Of a stretch of 56,260 bases of DNA, positions 46,412 through 54,518 are shown piece by piece (the first letter of the stretch is position 1; every line of letters starts with the position of its first letter). The notes under the pieces are model-generated. The model made no database searches. It was not told the DNA's origin and saw only the letters and a program-made list of their open reading frames with translations. Made by a program: the position numbers and the translations under genes. Source of the DNA: Gallionella sp. (GTDB taxonomy: Bacteria > Pseudomonadota > Gammaproteobacteria > Burkholderiales > Gallionellaceae); NCBI GenBank assembly GCA_030700315.1, contig JAUYJO010000077.1:1-56260 (forward strand). The letters run 5' to 3'.

Positions 46412-46579
46412 TTACTTGATCAATCTTGTTGACGCGAACTGGACTTCGAAGCTGACTCGATATCGCAAGCCGATTCGATAAAGCGCCCGTCGTAGCTCAA
46501 TTTCTACCGCAGTTCCAGTTTGACGTACCTTGGTCATGCGACGGATGGCTTCAGGTGACGAGGGCTGTATGCGCGACAT
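46412..46579 (-). pseudogene. vsr: Truncated vsr gene
   Basis: Fifty-six residues from ATG at 46579 (65 from a GTG at 46606, which overlaps the methyltransferase stop). The first part, RRMTKVRQTGTAVEIELRRA then IGLRYRV, is the Vsr N-terminus, but the frame ends before the catalytic Asp, His and zinc ligands. It lacks any nuclease activity and lies exactly at the junction with drmD. A full vsr exists at 26486-26920 and might serve both methyltransferases. Confidence 0.75.
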
Positions 46580-46598
46580 AGAGGCGGCCCCCGTCCCG

Positions 46599-47642
46599 CT
46601 ATTCACAATCCTTCACCAAAGATAGGTGCGACCCTATACTCCTCGCGATGGCTCGCCCCAGTTCGACCGGCACGGCATTGCCGATCAGGCGGCCCAGAAC
46701 CTTAAAACCGACTTCACCACCTTCCGGAACAAAAGCATAGTCGCGCGGAAAACTCTGAAGAATTGCGGCTTCGCGCAGAGAAATGGCGCGATCTTGCTCA
46801 GGATGACCAAAGCGCCCATTACCGAATCCAAAACATTGTGTGGTCATCGTCGGTGCGGGCTTGTCCCACTCCATACGGCCATAAACACCAGCGTAAGTAC
46901 GACCACTTTCGGCGCGATGACAGTCTGCTACGAGGTGTTCAGGCCAGTCACGCCACGTTCCACCTGGTCTGGAAGCCTTGATGCGTTGAATATTTTTGGC
47001 ATTCAACGTTGATGCGATATGCAACTTGTCACTCTTGGCCACTTCTCCAGCCTGCAAGTGCGTCAATTGACCTATTGCCTCACGTACCGTAATGGGTTTG
47101 TCGAGAGTGGGCGGAATGATTTCAATTTTCCCGTATAGAGAAGCCAACAACACCATCCGTCGTCGAGCCTGAGGTACACCGTATCGAGAGCTGTCGACCA
47201 CATCGTACCAGACGTGATATCCGAGTCTTTCTAGTGTATCGACGAAATCGTGAAACACCGCATGCTTCGCTACAGAGGGAACATTCTCCATCGTAATGAT
47301 GTCAGGCTTAGCGCCTTTGGCAAGTCTGGCAAATTCGTACAAAAGCCCCCACTTACCATTGCTATCCAGTTCATAACGCCGTGCGTAGGTCGAAAACGGC
47401 TGACAAGGAGCGCATCCGGCAAGAATTTTCACATCGGCGTCAGCAAAAAGTGCTAACAACTCACTATCAGTTACCGTACTGATATCGCGCTCAATGAATC
47501 GAGCCTGATTGTTTGCTTCATAAGGAAAGCGACACGCCGGATCCATATCGATTCCGGCCACGACAGGCAACCCTTCCAATACGAAACCGTGCGTCAGTCC
47601 TCCAGCGCCGCAAAATAAATCCACACAAGAAATTTTCAACAC
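46599..47642 (-). CDS. DNA (cytosine-5-)-methyltransferase of the DISARM operon
   Basis: C5-cytosine methyltransferase of 347 residues. Motif I DLFCGAGGLTHGF, catalytic Cys in GCAPCQPFS near 79, ENVPS near 118, and FGHPEQDRAISLREAAILQSFP plus IGNAVPVELG at the C-terminus. It heads the DISARM-containing minus-strand cluster and probably adds a second type of self mark. Class 2 DISARM uses a C5 methyltransferase (DrmMII) while class 1 uses DrmMI; finding both together is noteworthy. Confidence 0.92.
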   Translation of the reverse strand: MLKISCVDLFCGAGGLTHGFVLEGLPVVAGIDMDPACRFPYEANNQARFIERDISTVTDSELLALFADADVKILAGCAPCQPFSTYARRYELDSNGKWGLLYEFARLAKGAKPDIITMENVPSVAKHAVFHDFVDTLERLGYHVWYDVVDSSRYGVPQARRRMVLLASLYGKIEIIPPTLDKPITVREAIGQLTHLQAGEVAKSDKLHIASTLNAKNIQRIKASRPGGTWRDWPEHLVADCHRAESGRTYAGVYGRMEWDKPAPTMTTQCFGFGNGRFGHPEQDRAISLREAAILQSFPRDYAFVPEGGEVGFKVLGRLIGNAVPVELGRAIARSIGSHLSLVKDCE

Positions 47643-47811
47643 AAATCCTTATTCTAAAATGCTGCCGCTTTATGAAAGGCATTTCAGCTTCGGAGCGACA
47701 AATGACTGAGAATGTATTGAGGAGGGAAAGCAAAATTTCAGCGTAAACTACCCCATCCAGTCATACGTTCCTTTTCGTCTGATATTAACACGAAGGGAGG
47801 CGTGGGTGACG

Positions 47812-47850
47812 AGCAGGAGTTGACACAAGCAGGAGTTGGCTGGAGTTGGC
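47812..47850. repeat. Short direct repeats AGCAGGAGTTG
   Basis: AGCAGGAGTTG is present at 47812 and 47828 (16-base period), with TGGAGTTGGC at 47841. The 377-base gap from 47643 to 48019 otherwise has no gene; it also includes AAGCGGTCGTTG and AAAGCGGACATTG, two similar short sequences about 30 bases apart. Confidence 0.55.
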
Positions 47851-48019
47851 ACTTTTGCCTGGCCAGTTGAATAATCCAACGCCTGCTGTTCATTTATAAG
47901 CGGTCGTTGAATTTTGACATGCGACTATAAAGCGGACATTGATGGTCAACTCAGCCCAGCCTGGGACGACCGGTCGGTATGGCCAAGTTCCAGCCGGGCA
48001 GGCCCCTCGATCAGTAGCC

Positions 48020-48448
48020 TCATCGATTGAGCAAATCAGCGACCTCGCGCTTGCCCAACCTCCTCAAGGCTACAATCCTTTCCATTTGCACAGCTCGGGG
48101 ACTCGACTTCCCTGCTTCCCAACTGTAGATGGTCTGTGCGGAAACTCCAAGAAGCGAGCCGGCCGCCTCTGCACTCAAACCCAATCGGTCTCTATGCGAT
48201 TTGAATCCCTTCGCTGTAAAGCGCGGCTTGCTCGCAGGCTCGGAGGTGGGCGCTTCACCAGCCAATTTTGAAACAAGCTTTTCCAATCGGCCTACTTGCT
48301 GCTCAAGGGATGACGCACGACGCTTTAATGATGCGATATCTGAACGGTACTGAGAGGATGCCTTCTTGAGTTTCTCAGTCTCTGCGCGCATTTCTTTACG
48401 AGAAATACGTGATATCTCATCCTTCAACATTGAAGTAAGGTTTGCCAT
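48020..48448 (-). CDS. XRE-family HTH protein with N-terminal coiled coil
   Basis: Protein of 142 residues. Residues 15-65 form a charged helix likely to be a coiled coil (ISRKEMRAETEKLKKASSQY, then LKRRASSLEQQVGRLEKLV). The C-terminal part is an XRE/Cro HTH: LGLSAEAAGSLLGVSAQTIYSWEAGKSSPR. RBS AGGAGG is ideally placed 7 bases before the start. Predicted DNA-binding regulator; targets unknown. Confidence 0.85.
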   Translation of the reverse strand: MANLTSMLKDEISRISRKEMRAETEKLKKASSQYRSDIASLKRRASSLEQQVGRLEKLVSKLAGEAPTSEPASKPRFTAKGFKSHRDRLGLSAEAAGSLLGVSAQTIYSWEAGKSSPRAVQMERIVALRRLGKREVADLLNR

Positions 48449-48490
48449 TACTAATCCTCCTAGGTTTGTTCACGGTGCTTTAAGCAATAA

Positions 48491-48994
48491 TTATTTCCTG
48501 GTGCGCTGCTGCTTGCGCCAATCCCAAGGTGGAATGGGATTGGCATCTACCCAGAGTCCTCGATGGAAAGACCGGGCAGCATCTTCCGCTTCCGAGTAAA
48601 GCTGCCTATCCTCTGATGACTGGTCTCTTTGGTACTGCTTGTAATGCCAGGCCATTCCAGCCCTGATCTGCTCCAGGTTGGCATCAACTCCCCCCACTTC
48701 GATCTTCCCAAGGGTGCGGCCATATCGATCCCGCTTGGAGTATTCGACAGTCACCTGCTTCTTGAAGACCAGGTCGGCCAGATGTTGCTTGGATCTCTGT
48801 CCGAACGGCATCTTCTTTTCGGGGGCATCGATACCCAGCAGGCGAATCTTCCATTGCTTCTTTTGTGCATCCAGCAAGGTGACCGTATCACCGTCACTGA
48901 CCCCGACGACGCGACCTTCTATACTGTCGCCCAATGCATGGATAGGCATCAGCAATGCGCCAATGACCAGCATGCGGGTAAAATAGGAATACAT
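48491..48994 (-). CDS. Secreted thermonuclease-like (SNase) protein
   Basis: About 167 residues. N-terminal signal peptide (MYSYFTRMLVIGALLMPIHALG, cleavage after ALG). SNase domain: RVVGVSDGDTVTLL, IRLLGIDAPEKKMPFG and DRYGRTLGKIEVGG carry the catalytic Arg-Glu-Arg pattern of staphylococcal-nuclease-like enzymes. A calcium-dependent periplasmic nuclease is expected. The start at 48994 is only 15 bases from the oppositely oriented start at 49010. Confidence 0.88.
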   Translation of the reverse strand: MYSYFTRMLVIGALLMPIHALGDSIEGRVVGVSDGDTVTLLDAQKKQWKIRLLGIDAPEKKMPFGQRSKQHLADLVFKKQVTVEYSKRDRYGRTLGKIEVGGVDANLEQIRAGMAWHYKQYQRDQSSEDRQLYSEAEDAARSFHRGLWVDANPIPPWDWRKQQRTRK

Positions 48995-49009
48995 CACAGG
49001 AGGCTCCTC
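48995..49009. promoter_or_regulatory. Palindromic double ribosome-binding site between divergent starts
   Basis: The sequence AGGAGGCTCCT lies in the only 15 bases between the start codons of the nuclease (minus) and the small gene (plus). Read on either strand it gives a good RBS (AGGAGG or AGGAGC), so one palindrome serves both genes. Promoters must lie inside the opposite gene. Confidence 0.6.
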
Positions 49010-49288
49010 ATGTCTGACCTTAAGACGTTTGCAACATACTACACTCTGGCTGACAGATTGATCGAGAAGGTCACCAAAGATGACTTGGCAGAAACTGTCC
49101 GGTTGCTGGCGTTGAACATTGCACATTACCAATCGATCTACGGCGAGCTACCTCTGGGGGACACACTTTCAATGCTTGGCAACGCTCAACCCAATGACGA
49201 GCAACTTGAGATATTGAACAGCGGAATGGAGATCCTCGTTGGCGTGTTGGGCAATGTGGTTTCGGGAATAGATCAGGAAAGGCATTAG
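49010..49288 (+). CDS. Small helical protein of unknown function
   Basis: Ninety-two residues, mostly helical and acidic (TFATYYTLADRLIEKVTKDD). Not recognised. Start at 49010 with RBS AGGAGG; divergent with the nuclease gene and convergent with umuC, with a gap of only 21 bases. Confidence 0.55.
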   Translation: MSDLKTFATYYTLADRLIEKVTKDDLAETVRLLALNIAHYQSIYGELPLGDTLSMLGNAQPNDEQLEILNSGMEILVGVLGNVVSGIDQERH

Positions 49289-49309
49289 ACAGCTCACAAT
49301 TAGCACTCT

Positions 49310-50584
49310 TCAATCCACCTCCAGCAATTCAAGCCAGTCGCTGGTGTAATTTGGGGATTTTCGCGCCCTTCGCATCGCCCATCTTTGCTTGACGCCTGTG
49401 GCTGCGATCGTGATCGCCCCCTTCCCCATCTTCTGATTGATCTGGTCCATGATTTTCATTCTGGCTTCTGACTTGGCCTGATCTATGGGCTGATCGAACA
49501 GGTCTGCCTGCACCGTATCCTTACCCTGCAATCCCATAAGCAGCACACCAGACTTCTTGTATCGAAAGCCAGACTTGTATACCTGCTTTAGACCTGCCAG
49601 GGCAGCTCCGACAATCTTTGCAGTATCTGCACTGGGTCGGGATAGCGGCACGATCACCGAGCGATGGTATTGAGCGTCGTGCTTTTTGAACGGGTTGGTT
49701 CGCACAAAGACACACAAGCTTGAAGTCACAGAGCCATCCTTGCGCAGCTTCATGGCTGCCGTTGTGGCGAAGTAAGCAACAGACTCGGAAAGGTCTTCTA
49801 AAGCGCTCACCGGCTGGCCAAACGAGCGCGATACCATAATCTGCTGACGTGGCGTGCCTGCCTCATCCATCTCGATACAGGGAATGCCGTTCAGCTCCTT
49901 GACCGTGCGCTCCACGACAACCGAGAACTGTTGCCTGATGTACTCAGGATCGGCACGGCGCAGATCCTCTACCGTCTCGATACCCATCACCGCCAGCTTG
50001 GAGGCGATCTGTTGCCCTACTCCCCAAATCTCGCCGACTGGGATGCTGCCAAACAGTTTGGATAACTGCGTCTCCGACATCAGTCCGAAGTCGCACACGC
50101 CGTCACTGCCAGCGAAGCTTTTCTTGGCGCAATGGTTGGCCAGTTTGGAGAGCGTCTTGGTGTCTGCGATGCCGACACATACTGGAATGCCTGTCTGCTT
50201 ACGAACAGCTAATCGTATCTTCTGACCATACTCGACCAGGTATTCCGGGGCGAACCCGTCGAGGCCAAGGAAGCACTCGTCGATGCTATACACCTCCTGC
50301 AGATCGCTGAACTCGGACAGGATGCTCATCACCCGTGCGGACATATCGCCATACAGGGTGTAATTCGACGACAAGGCGATAATGCCGTGTTGCTTGGCCA
50401 ACATCGCCATCTTGAACCATGGCTCGCCCACCTTCACACCCAGTGCCTTCACCTCGTTGGAACGGGCAACAGCACAGCCATCATTGTTAGAGAGGACGAC
50501 TACCGGCTTTCCTTCGAGCTTGGGGTTGAATACCCGCTCGCAGGACACATAAAAGTTGTTGCAGTCGACAAGGGCGATGGGCAT
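49310..50584 (-). CDS. umuC: DNA polymerase V catalytic subunit UmuC
   Basis: Y-family translesion polymerase of 424 residues. The N-terminal catalytic motif is [18 protein letters not shown], and [11 protein letters not shown] supplies the second acidic pair. [21 protein letters not shown] and the [10 protein letters not shown] helix-hairpin-helix follow. It starts four bases after umuD, so the pair forms one operon controlled by the promoter before umuD. Such umuDC pairs are common on mobile elements. Confidence 0.95.
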   Translation of the reverse strand: MPIALVDCNNFYVSCERVFNPKLEGKPVVVLSNNDGCAVARSNEVKALGVKVGEPWFKMAMLAKQHGIIALSSNYTLYGDMSARVMSILSEFSDLQEVYSIDECFLGLDGFAPEYLVEYGQKIRLAVRKQTGIPVCVGIADTKTLSKLANHCAKKSFAGSDGVCDFGLMSETQLSKLFGSIPVGEIWGVGQQIASKLAVMGIETVEDLRRADPEYIRQQFSVVVERTVKELNGIPCIEMDEAGTPRQQIMVSRSFGQPVSALEDLSESVAYFATTAAMKLRKDGSVTSSLCVFVRTNPFKKHDAQYHRSVIVPLSRPSADTAKIVGAALAGLKQVYKSGFRYKKSGVLLMGLQGKDTVQADLFDQPIDQAKSEARMKIMDQINQKMGKGAITIAATGVKQRWAMRRARKSPNYTSDWLELLEVD

Positions 50585-50588
50585 AGCA

Positions 50589-51032
50589 TCAGCGGCGGAA
50601 CTGTTTGATGGTTGAGGTGACTACACCCCAAATTTCCAGCTCCTGCCCTTCCTTGAACTCGATGGTCTGAAAACGTGGGTTGGCTGGTTTCAAACAGTAA
50701 ACCCCGTTCTGCAGGCCCAGATACTTGACCGTGAATTCCCCATCCACCACGGCCACCACGATATCGCCGGGCTGTGCATTCAGCCCTTTATCCACGACCA
50801 TCAGATCACCATCAAAGATACCTGCGCCAATCATGCTGGTGCCGCGTGCACGAACCAGAAAGGTCGAGTTCTTATTGGGGACCAGATGTTCGTCCAGGCT
50901 CAGGCGACGTTCGAGATAGTCATCTGCTGGCGATGGAAAGCCTGCCGGTACCTGATTGCCGAACAGCGGCAACAGTACAGGCGACAGCCAAACAGCGGGC
51001 TTTATTACAGGGAATGGTGCGGTGGAGTTCAT
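50589..51032 (-). CDS. umuD: UmuD, autoproteolytic subunit of polymerase V
   Basis: LexA-family S24 peptidase of 147 residues that cleaves itself after RecA activation to form UmuD'2C. The cleavage site is in [12 protein letters not shown] (Ala-Gly near residues 29-30), the Ser is in [14 protein letters not shown] and the Lys in DGEFTVKYL. First gene of the umuDC operon. Confidence 0.95.
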   Translation of the reverse strand: MNSTAPFPVIKPAVWLSPVLLPLFGNQVPAGFPSPADDYLERRLSLDEHLVPNKNSTFLVRARGTSMIGAGIFDGDLMVVDKGLNAQPGDIVVAVVDGEFTVKYLGLQNGVYCLKPANPRFQTIEFKEGQELEIWGVVTSTIKQFRR

Positions 51033-51034
51033 GG

Positions 51035-51057
51035 CAAACGTTGGTGAATAACGTTTG
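51035..51057. promoter_or_regulatory. Inverted repeat in the umuD leader
   Basis: Perfect 8-bp arms CAAACGTT (51035-51042) and AACGTTTG (51050-51057) with a 7-base spacer, directly before the umuD start codon. It could be a second operator or an mRNA hairpin limiting translation. Confidence 0.5.
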
Positions 51058-51061
51058 CAGC

Positions 51062-51090
51062 ATGGTAGAGAACGTTCGTTCTGTTGTCAA
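51062..51090 (-). promoter_or_regulatory. umuDC promoter with GAAC-N4-GTTC operator
   Basis: On the minus strand TTGACA (51090-51085) and TACCAT (51067-51062) have a 17-base spacer. Inside the spacer lies the palindrome AGAACGAACGTTCT (51069-51082). Position and symmetry suggest a repressor site, probably for an SOS regulator. It differs from the CTGT-N8-ACAG LexA box usual in beta- and gammaproteobacteria. Confidence 0.65.
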
Positions 51091-51167
51091 TTTTAACTGT
51101 GAATACTTTATTGCACTATGATTGGCGCTACTTTTACAGTGTCAACAATCAGATAGGAAAATTCACA

Positions 51168-51554
51168 ATGCGCTTGCTCCACACCATGATTCGTACTGGT
51201 AACCTTGAACGGTCTATCAAGTTTTATACCAATGTCCTTGGCATGAAACTCCTGCGCCAGAGGGAATATCCTGATGGAAAATTCACGCTCGCTTTCTTGG
51301 GCTATGGAGACGAAAGCAAGGAAACAGCGATTGAACTGACCTACAACTGGGGCGTAGATAAATATGAATTAGGAACAGGCTTTGGACATTTGGCGATTGA
51401 GGTGCCAGATGCGTACGCATTCTGCGAAGAGGTTAAAAAGAATGGCGGGCAAGTCATTCGTGAGGCTGGGCCTATGAAAGGCAGTACCACTGTGCTTGCT
51501 TTTATTCGAGACCCAGATGGATATTCGATTGAGTTGATTCAGAAGAAATCGTGA
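51168..51554 (+). CDS. gloA: Lactoylglutathione lyase (glyoxalase I)
   Basis: Metal-dependent isomerase of 128 residues converting the hemithioacetal of methylglyoxal and glutathione to S-lactoylglutathione. [20 protein letters not shown] holds the first metal His; IELTYNWG supplies Glu, [11 protein letters not shown] the second His and [11 protein letters not shown] the final Glu. A nickel-type short form. Start at 51168 with AGGA upstream. Housekeeping-type gene, divergent from umuD. Confidence 0.95.
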   Translation: MRLLHTMIRTGNLERSIKFYTNVLGMKLLRQREYPDGKFTLAFLGYGDESKETAIELTYNWGVDKYELGTGFGHLAIEVPDAYAFCEEVKKNGGQVIREAGPMKGSTTVLAFIRDPDGYSIELIQKKS

Positions 51555-51707
51555 ATTCGTACAAGAAGAGGAATCAAAATGAAATAAGTATTCTCATCAC
51601 GATGATGAATTGGCTGTCAACTCCTCGGCCGTAACTGCCTGTGGCATCCAGAAGAGCCAACGTCCGTTATGAAATAGTCACCGGTCATTAAGAGCGAGCA
51701 TTGGATA

Positions 51708-52994
51708 TCAGCCTTCGTTTGCCACCCCATGCGGAACATGGCCAGTAGCAACATGCCGGCGTGCTGATTCGCAATGGCTCTGCTGATCGTCAAAAAATAT
51801 ATCGGCCCCGAAAGCCTTAAGAAAATTTCCTTTATCCTTGCCGCCAAGGAATAGGGCTTCGTCGATACGGATACCCCATGCGCGCAAAGTTCGGATGACG
51901 CGTTCGTGTGCGGGTGCCGCACGAGCGGTTATAAGCGCGGTACGGATTGGCGATGCATTCGCAGGGTAGTCCAACTGAATCTGGTGCAGCATGGCAAGAA
52001 AATTCTTGAATGGCCCTCCAGGCAAAGGCTCCCTTGCACTCGCGGTCTCCTTATCCTGAAAAGCAGCCAATCCATCTCGCTTGTAGATGCGCTCCGATTC
52101 ATCCGAAAACAGCACGGCATCACCGTCAAACGCGATGCGCAATTGTGAAGGATCGGCATCTGCCACCTGAGGGGCCGTAGAGGGCAAGATTGTCGCTGCG
52201 GCAAAACCTGCTTCCAATGCCTTGCGCACATCGACTGGGTTCGAGGAGAGAAATAGATGTGCACCAAACGCAGAAATATAGGGATGCGTACTTCCACCAC
52301 GAGTAAAAGCAGCCCGACTGATTCCAAGATTGTGATGTTTGATGGAGTTGAATATCCGCAGCCCGGTATCGGCGTTGTTGCGCGACAATAAAATAACCTC
52401 CACACGCGGATTCGGTGAATCGGGTTCATTCAGTGCCAATAATTTCTTGACCAGCCCAAAAGCCACTCCGGGCGCGAGCGGGATATCCTCACGCTCAACC
52501 TGATAGTTGCAATATGCTTCGACGCCATCATTCTCAAATACCGCATGGCTTTCATTCAAGTCAAACAAAGCACGAGATGAGATGGCAACAGTCAATTTGG
52601 CGTTTGATTGCTTATCGTTACCTTGTGACACCTGCTGTCCGCTTGAAGTGATTGATGGCATGTTCTCCTCGTCCATTTTGCTGTGAGACAGCATGTTTTG
52701 AAATGATTTCCACTGCCCAAATATCTTGCATCTCCCATCGAGACTCTCAGCGTGACATTCAAATTTTACATGGGAAAAATCCACTGTGGTTCTGGCCATC
52801 TCGGCCTCGCAAGCTATTCCCTTCAGAAAATCCAGGCCGGTCGGATTGCCTTCGCCGAGATCATAATCCAATGACATTCCACTCGGATAACCATGCTGTG
52901 CAATGAGGGTCATTGCCTCCTTGGCAGAGCGGGCAATCTTCCAACCCTTACCCTTCGGCAATCGTTCCAAATCGAGAAATAATTTCCAGCTCAT
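51708..52994 (-). CDS. cREC domain fused to cN-I type 5'-nucleotidase
   Basis: 428 residues. N-terminal part (1-85) matches the cyclic-phosphate-processing receiver-like domain: LFLDLERLPKGKGW and GMSLDYDLGEGNPTGLDFL. Residues about 130-425 match the 5'-nucleotidase (cN-I, PF06189) family: LTVAISSRALFDLNESHAVF and AFDGDAVLFSDESERIYKRDG, the HAD-like Asp motif. Fusion suggests sequential processing of cyclic phosphate ends or nucleotide products, which is inference. It overlaps the upstream gene by four bases and closes a four-gene operon. Confidence 0.8.
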   Translation of the reverse strand: MSWKLFLDLERLPKGKGWKIARSAKEAMTLIAQHGYPSGMSLDYDLGEGNPTGLDFLKGIACEAEMARTTVDFSHVKFECHAESLDGRCKIFGQWKSFQNMLSHSKMDEENMPSITSSGQQVSQGNDKQSNAKLTVAISSRALFDLNESHAVFENDGVEAYCNYQVEREDIPLAPGVAFGLVKKLLALNEPDSPNPRVEVILLSRNNADTGLRIFNSIKHHNLGISRAAFTRGGSTHPYISAFGAHLFLSSNPVDVRKALEAGFAAATILPSTAPQVADADPSQLRIAFDGDAVLFSDESERIYKRDGLAAFQDKETASAREPLPGGPFKNFLAMLHQIQLDYPANASPIRTALITARAAPAHERVIRTLRAWGIRIDEALFLGGKDKGNFLKAFGADIFFDDQQSHCESARRHVATGHVPHGVANEG

Positions 52995-53725
52995 AATTTA
53001 CCTGGCAAATGAAGGAGGGCAGGACAATTGCAGACAAATTCACCATGCGCACGCTCATCTGAATGAATATCAGCGTCAAATATAAACAAATCTTCAAACC
53101 ATTTCCCCGCATCCGCATGAAAGCTTGAGCCGATGACTACTTTCTTGGAAGTCGATAGCACAAATTGACAAGGGGAATTTCCAGCTTGCCTTTCCCATGT
53201 AACATGCAAACGATAGCCTTCATGTTTCGAAAGCTTTGACAGCAACTCCCCGGATGGAGACACCTTCAGTGTCAAAAATAATTCGTGCTGGTGCTTGATC
53301 AATTCATTGGCGACTTCCAAAGAAAGACTTTCAAGCGTGAGATCAAGAATGCCATTCAATTTAGCAAACACCCCGGCCAACTCCGGATCAATCTCATTTA
53401 ACTTGTCTAAGACCATAATCTGATCTGCTGCGACCAATATGGCAGCGACCTTGGCATCCAGCTTTTCGAGATTAACAAAGCAGATCGCCGCCGCCCATTT
53501 GATTATGGCGGCTGCTTGATCCCTATCAAGGTTGGTTAATCCGAAATTCACAAAGTCACAACTATCGCGAGTCTTCAGGGCAAGATATTCGAGAGCTTCA
53601 GGTGTTGCCTGCTTGTATGCAGAAAGATCAGCCACGAAATAAAGCTTGCTACCCGGGACAGGTGGATTGCACTCATAGAAAAGCAGCGCCTCCGGCAGAT
53701 CCAAGATCGGCATATCAGTGTTCAT
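52991..53725 (-). CDS. Unknown protein in the lipoprotein-DnaB-like operon
   Basis: About 244 residues, no recognised family. Contains leucine- and alanine-rich regular helices (AAIIKWAAAICFVNLEKLDAK). An upstream ATG (53737) and a downstream one (53713, directly after the stop of the previous gene) are other possible starts. Overlaps the next gene by four bases. The conserved arrangement suggests a partner of the DnaB-like protein. Confidence 0.6.
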   Translation of the reverse strand: MNTDMPILDLPEALLFYECNPPVPGSKLYFVADLSAYKQATPEALEYLALKTRDSCDFVNFGLTNLDRDQAAAIIKWAAAICFVNLEKLDAKVAAILVAADQIMVLDKLNEIDPELAGVFAKLNGILDLTLESLSLEVANELIKHQHELFLTLKVSPSGELLSKLSKHEGYRLHVTWERQAGNSPCQFVLSTSKKVVIGSSFHADAGKWFEDLFIFDADIHSDERAHGEFVCNCPALLHLPGKL

Positions 53726-54518
53726 CCGATTTTGCATTTTCTATCAACATCACAGTGAATCTATCCGAGCCGAACTGCAATCTCATTGAGCAGGATGAGG
53801 GTTGCTCTTTGATAGAGATCGAGAGGTTGCAGTAGTTGGCTTGCTCGTCAGTCATCGCCTCAAGCGTGAGAAATACATCCGCGCATGAACATATTGTCTT
53901 CAGTTCCCCCAGTGTTTCCTGCCCGCACTGATCATGAATAACGATAATCGGCCTATCAATCTCGGCTGAAAGCGCCTTCAGTGCGTGCAGCATCTTCGCG
54001 AAGGACGACTGCTCCTCAACCGGCCGTGGCAAATCAAACACAAATACTGCATAGTCGCTGTTGCGGTCTTCTGACTCGCATTTTTCCGAATAACGACGAA
54101 TGGCTTCCATTAACAAATCAAGGCTGGATGGCAACTCCACCAAGAACAGGGAAGAATGCTCAAGGATGTCTACTGCATGGACAATGCAACCCCAATCCTC
54201 ACTGCCAATTTCGCCCGCATAGAGCTTCTTGATCCCGACCTCTGATACAAGAGACAACTGCCCAGTAACGAAAGCCTTCGTATCTTCACAAAACACAGCG
54301 CATCCGACACCCAATCGGAATACGCGCTGATGAACAATGTGCGAAGCGAGCATCATATTTTGCTTTTCTCTACCTCCCGTCAACACAACCAGTCCAACGG
54401 GATTGAGATAGGCTAGGATATTCCCCAGCCCGACTTCAGATTGACCAATCACCGAGCTATTGGAATATGCCTCTTCAATATCCGAGATCGCTTGATACAG
54501 ACAATCTAATTCATTCAT
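53715..54518 (-). CDS. DnaB-like RecA-fold protein with degenerate Walker A
   Basis: 267 residues that follow the DnaB C-terminal domain pattern: VGLGNILAYLNPVGLVVLTGG aligns with the DnaB strand before Walker A, but the loop reads GGREKQN instead of GKT. AVFCEDTKAFVTGQ, KKLYAGEIGSEDW, YAVFVFDLPRP (Walker B-like) and RPIIVIHDQCG correspond to DnaB motifs. It lacks an N-terminal domain. ATP hydrolysis is unlikely, so it may be a binding or sensor pseudo-helicase. It overlaps the lipoprotein gene by four bases. The homology is by eye and moderate. Confidence 0.55.
   Translation of the reverse strand: MNELDCLYQAISDIEEAYSNSSVIGQSEVGLGNILAYLNPVGLVVLTGGREKQNMMLASHIVHQRVFRLGVGCAVFCEDTKAFVTGQLSLVSEVGIKKLYAGEIGSEDWGCIVHAVDILEHSSLFLVELPSSLDLLMEAIRRYSEKCESEDRNSDYAVFVFDLPRPVEEQSSFAKMLHALKALSAEIDRPIIVIHDQCGQETLGELKTICSCADVFLTLEAMTDEQANYCNLSISIKEQPSSCSMRLQFGSDRFTVMLIENAKSDEH

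Noticed and set aside
30718-47642. BREX, Druantia or other large defence system
   Set aside because: No PglZ, BrxL or Druantia-type large helicase; the gene set and order match DISARM class 1.
47812-47850. CRISPR-like short repeats
   Set aside because: Only two 11-base copies with a 5-base gap; no repeat-spacer structure and no cas genes in the window.
48629-49009. N-terminal extension of the small gene at 49010
   Set aside because: It would be entirely antisense to the thermonuclease gene; the ATG at 49010 has a strong RBS.
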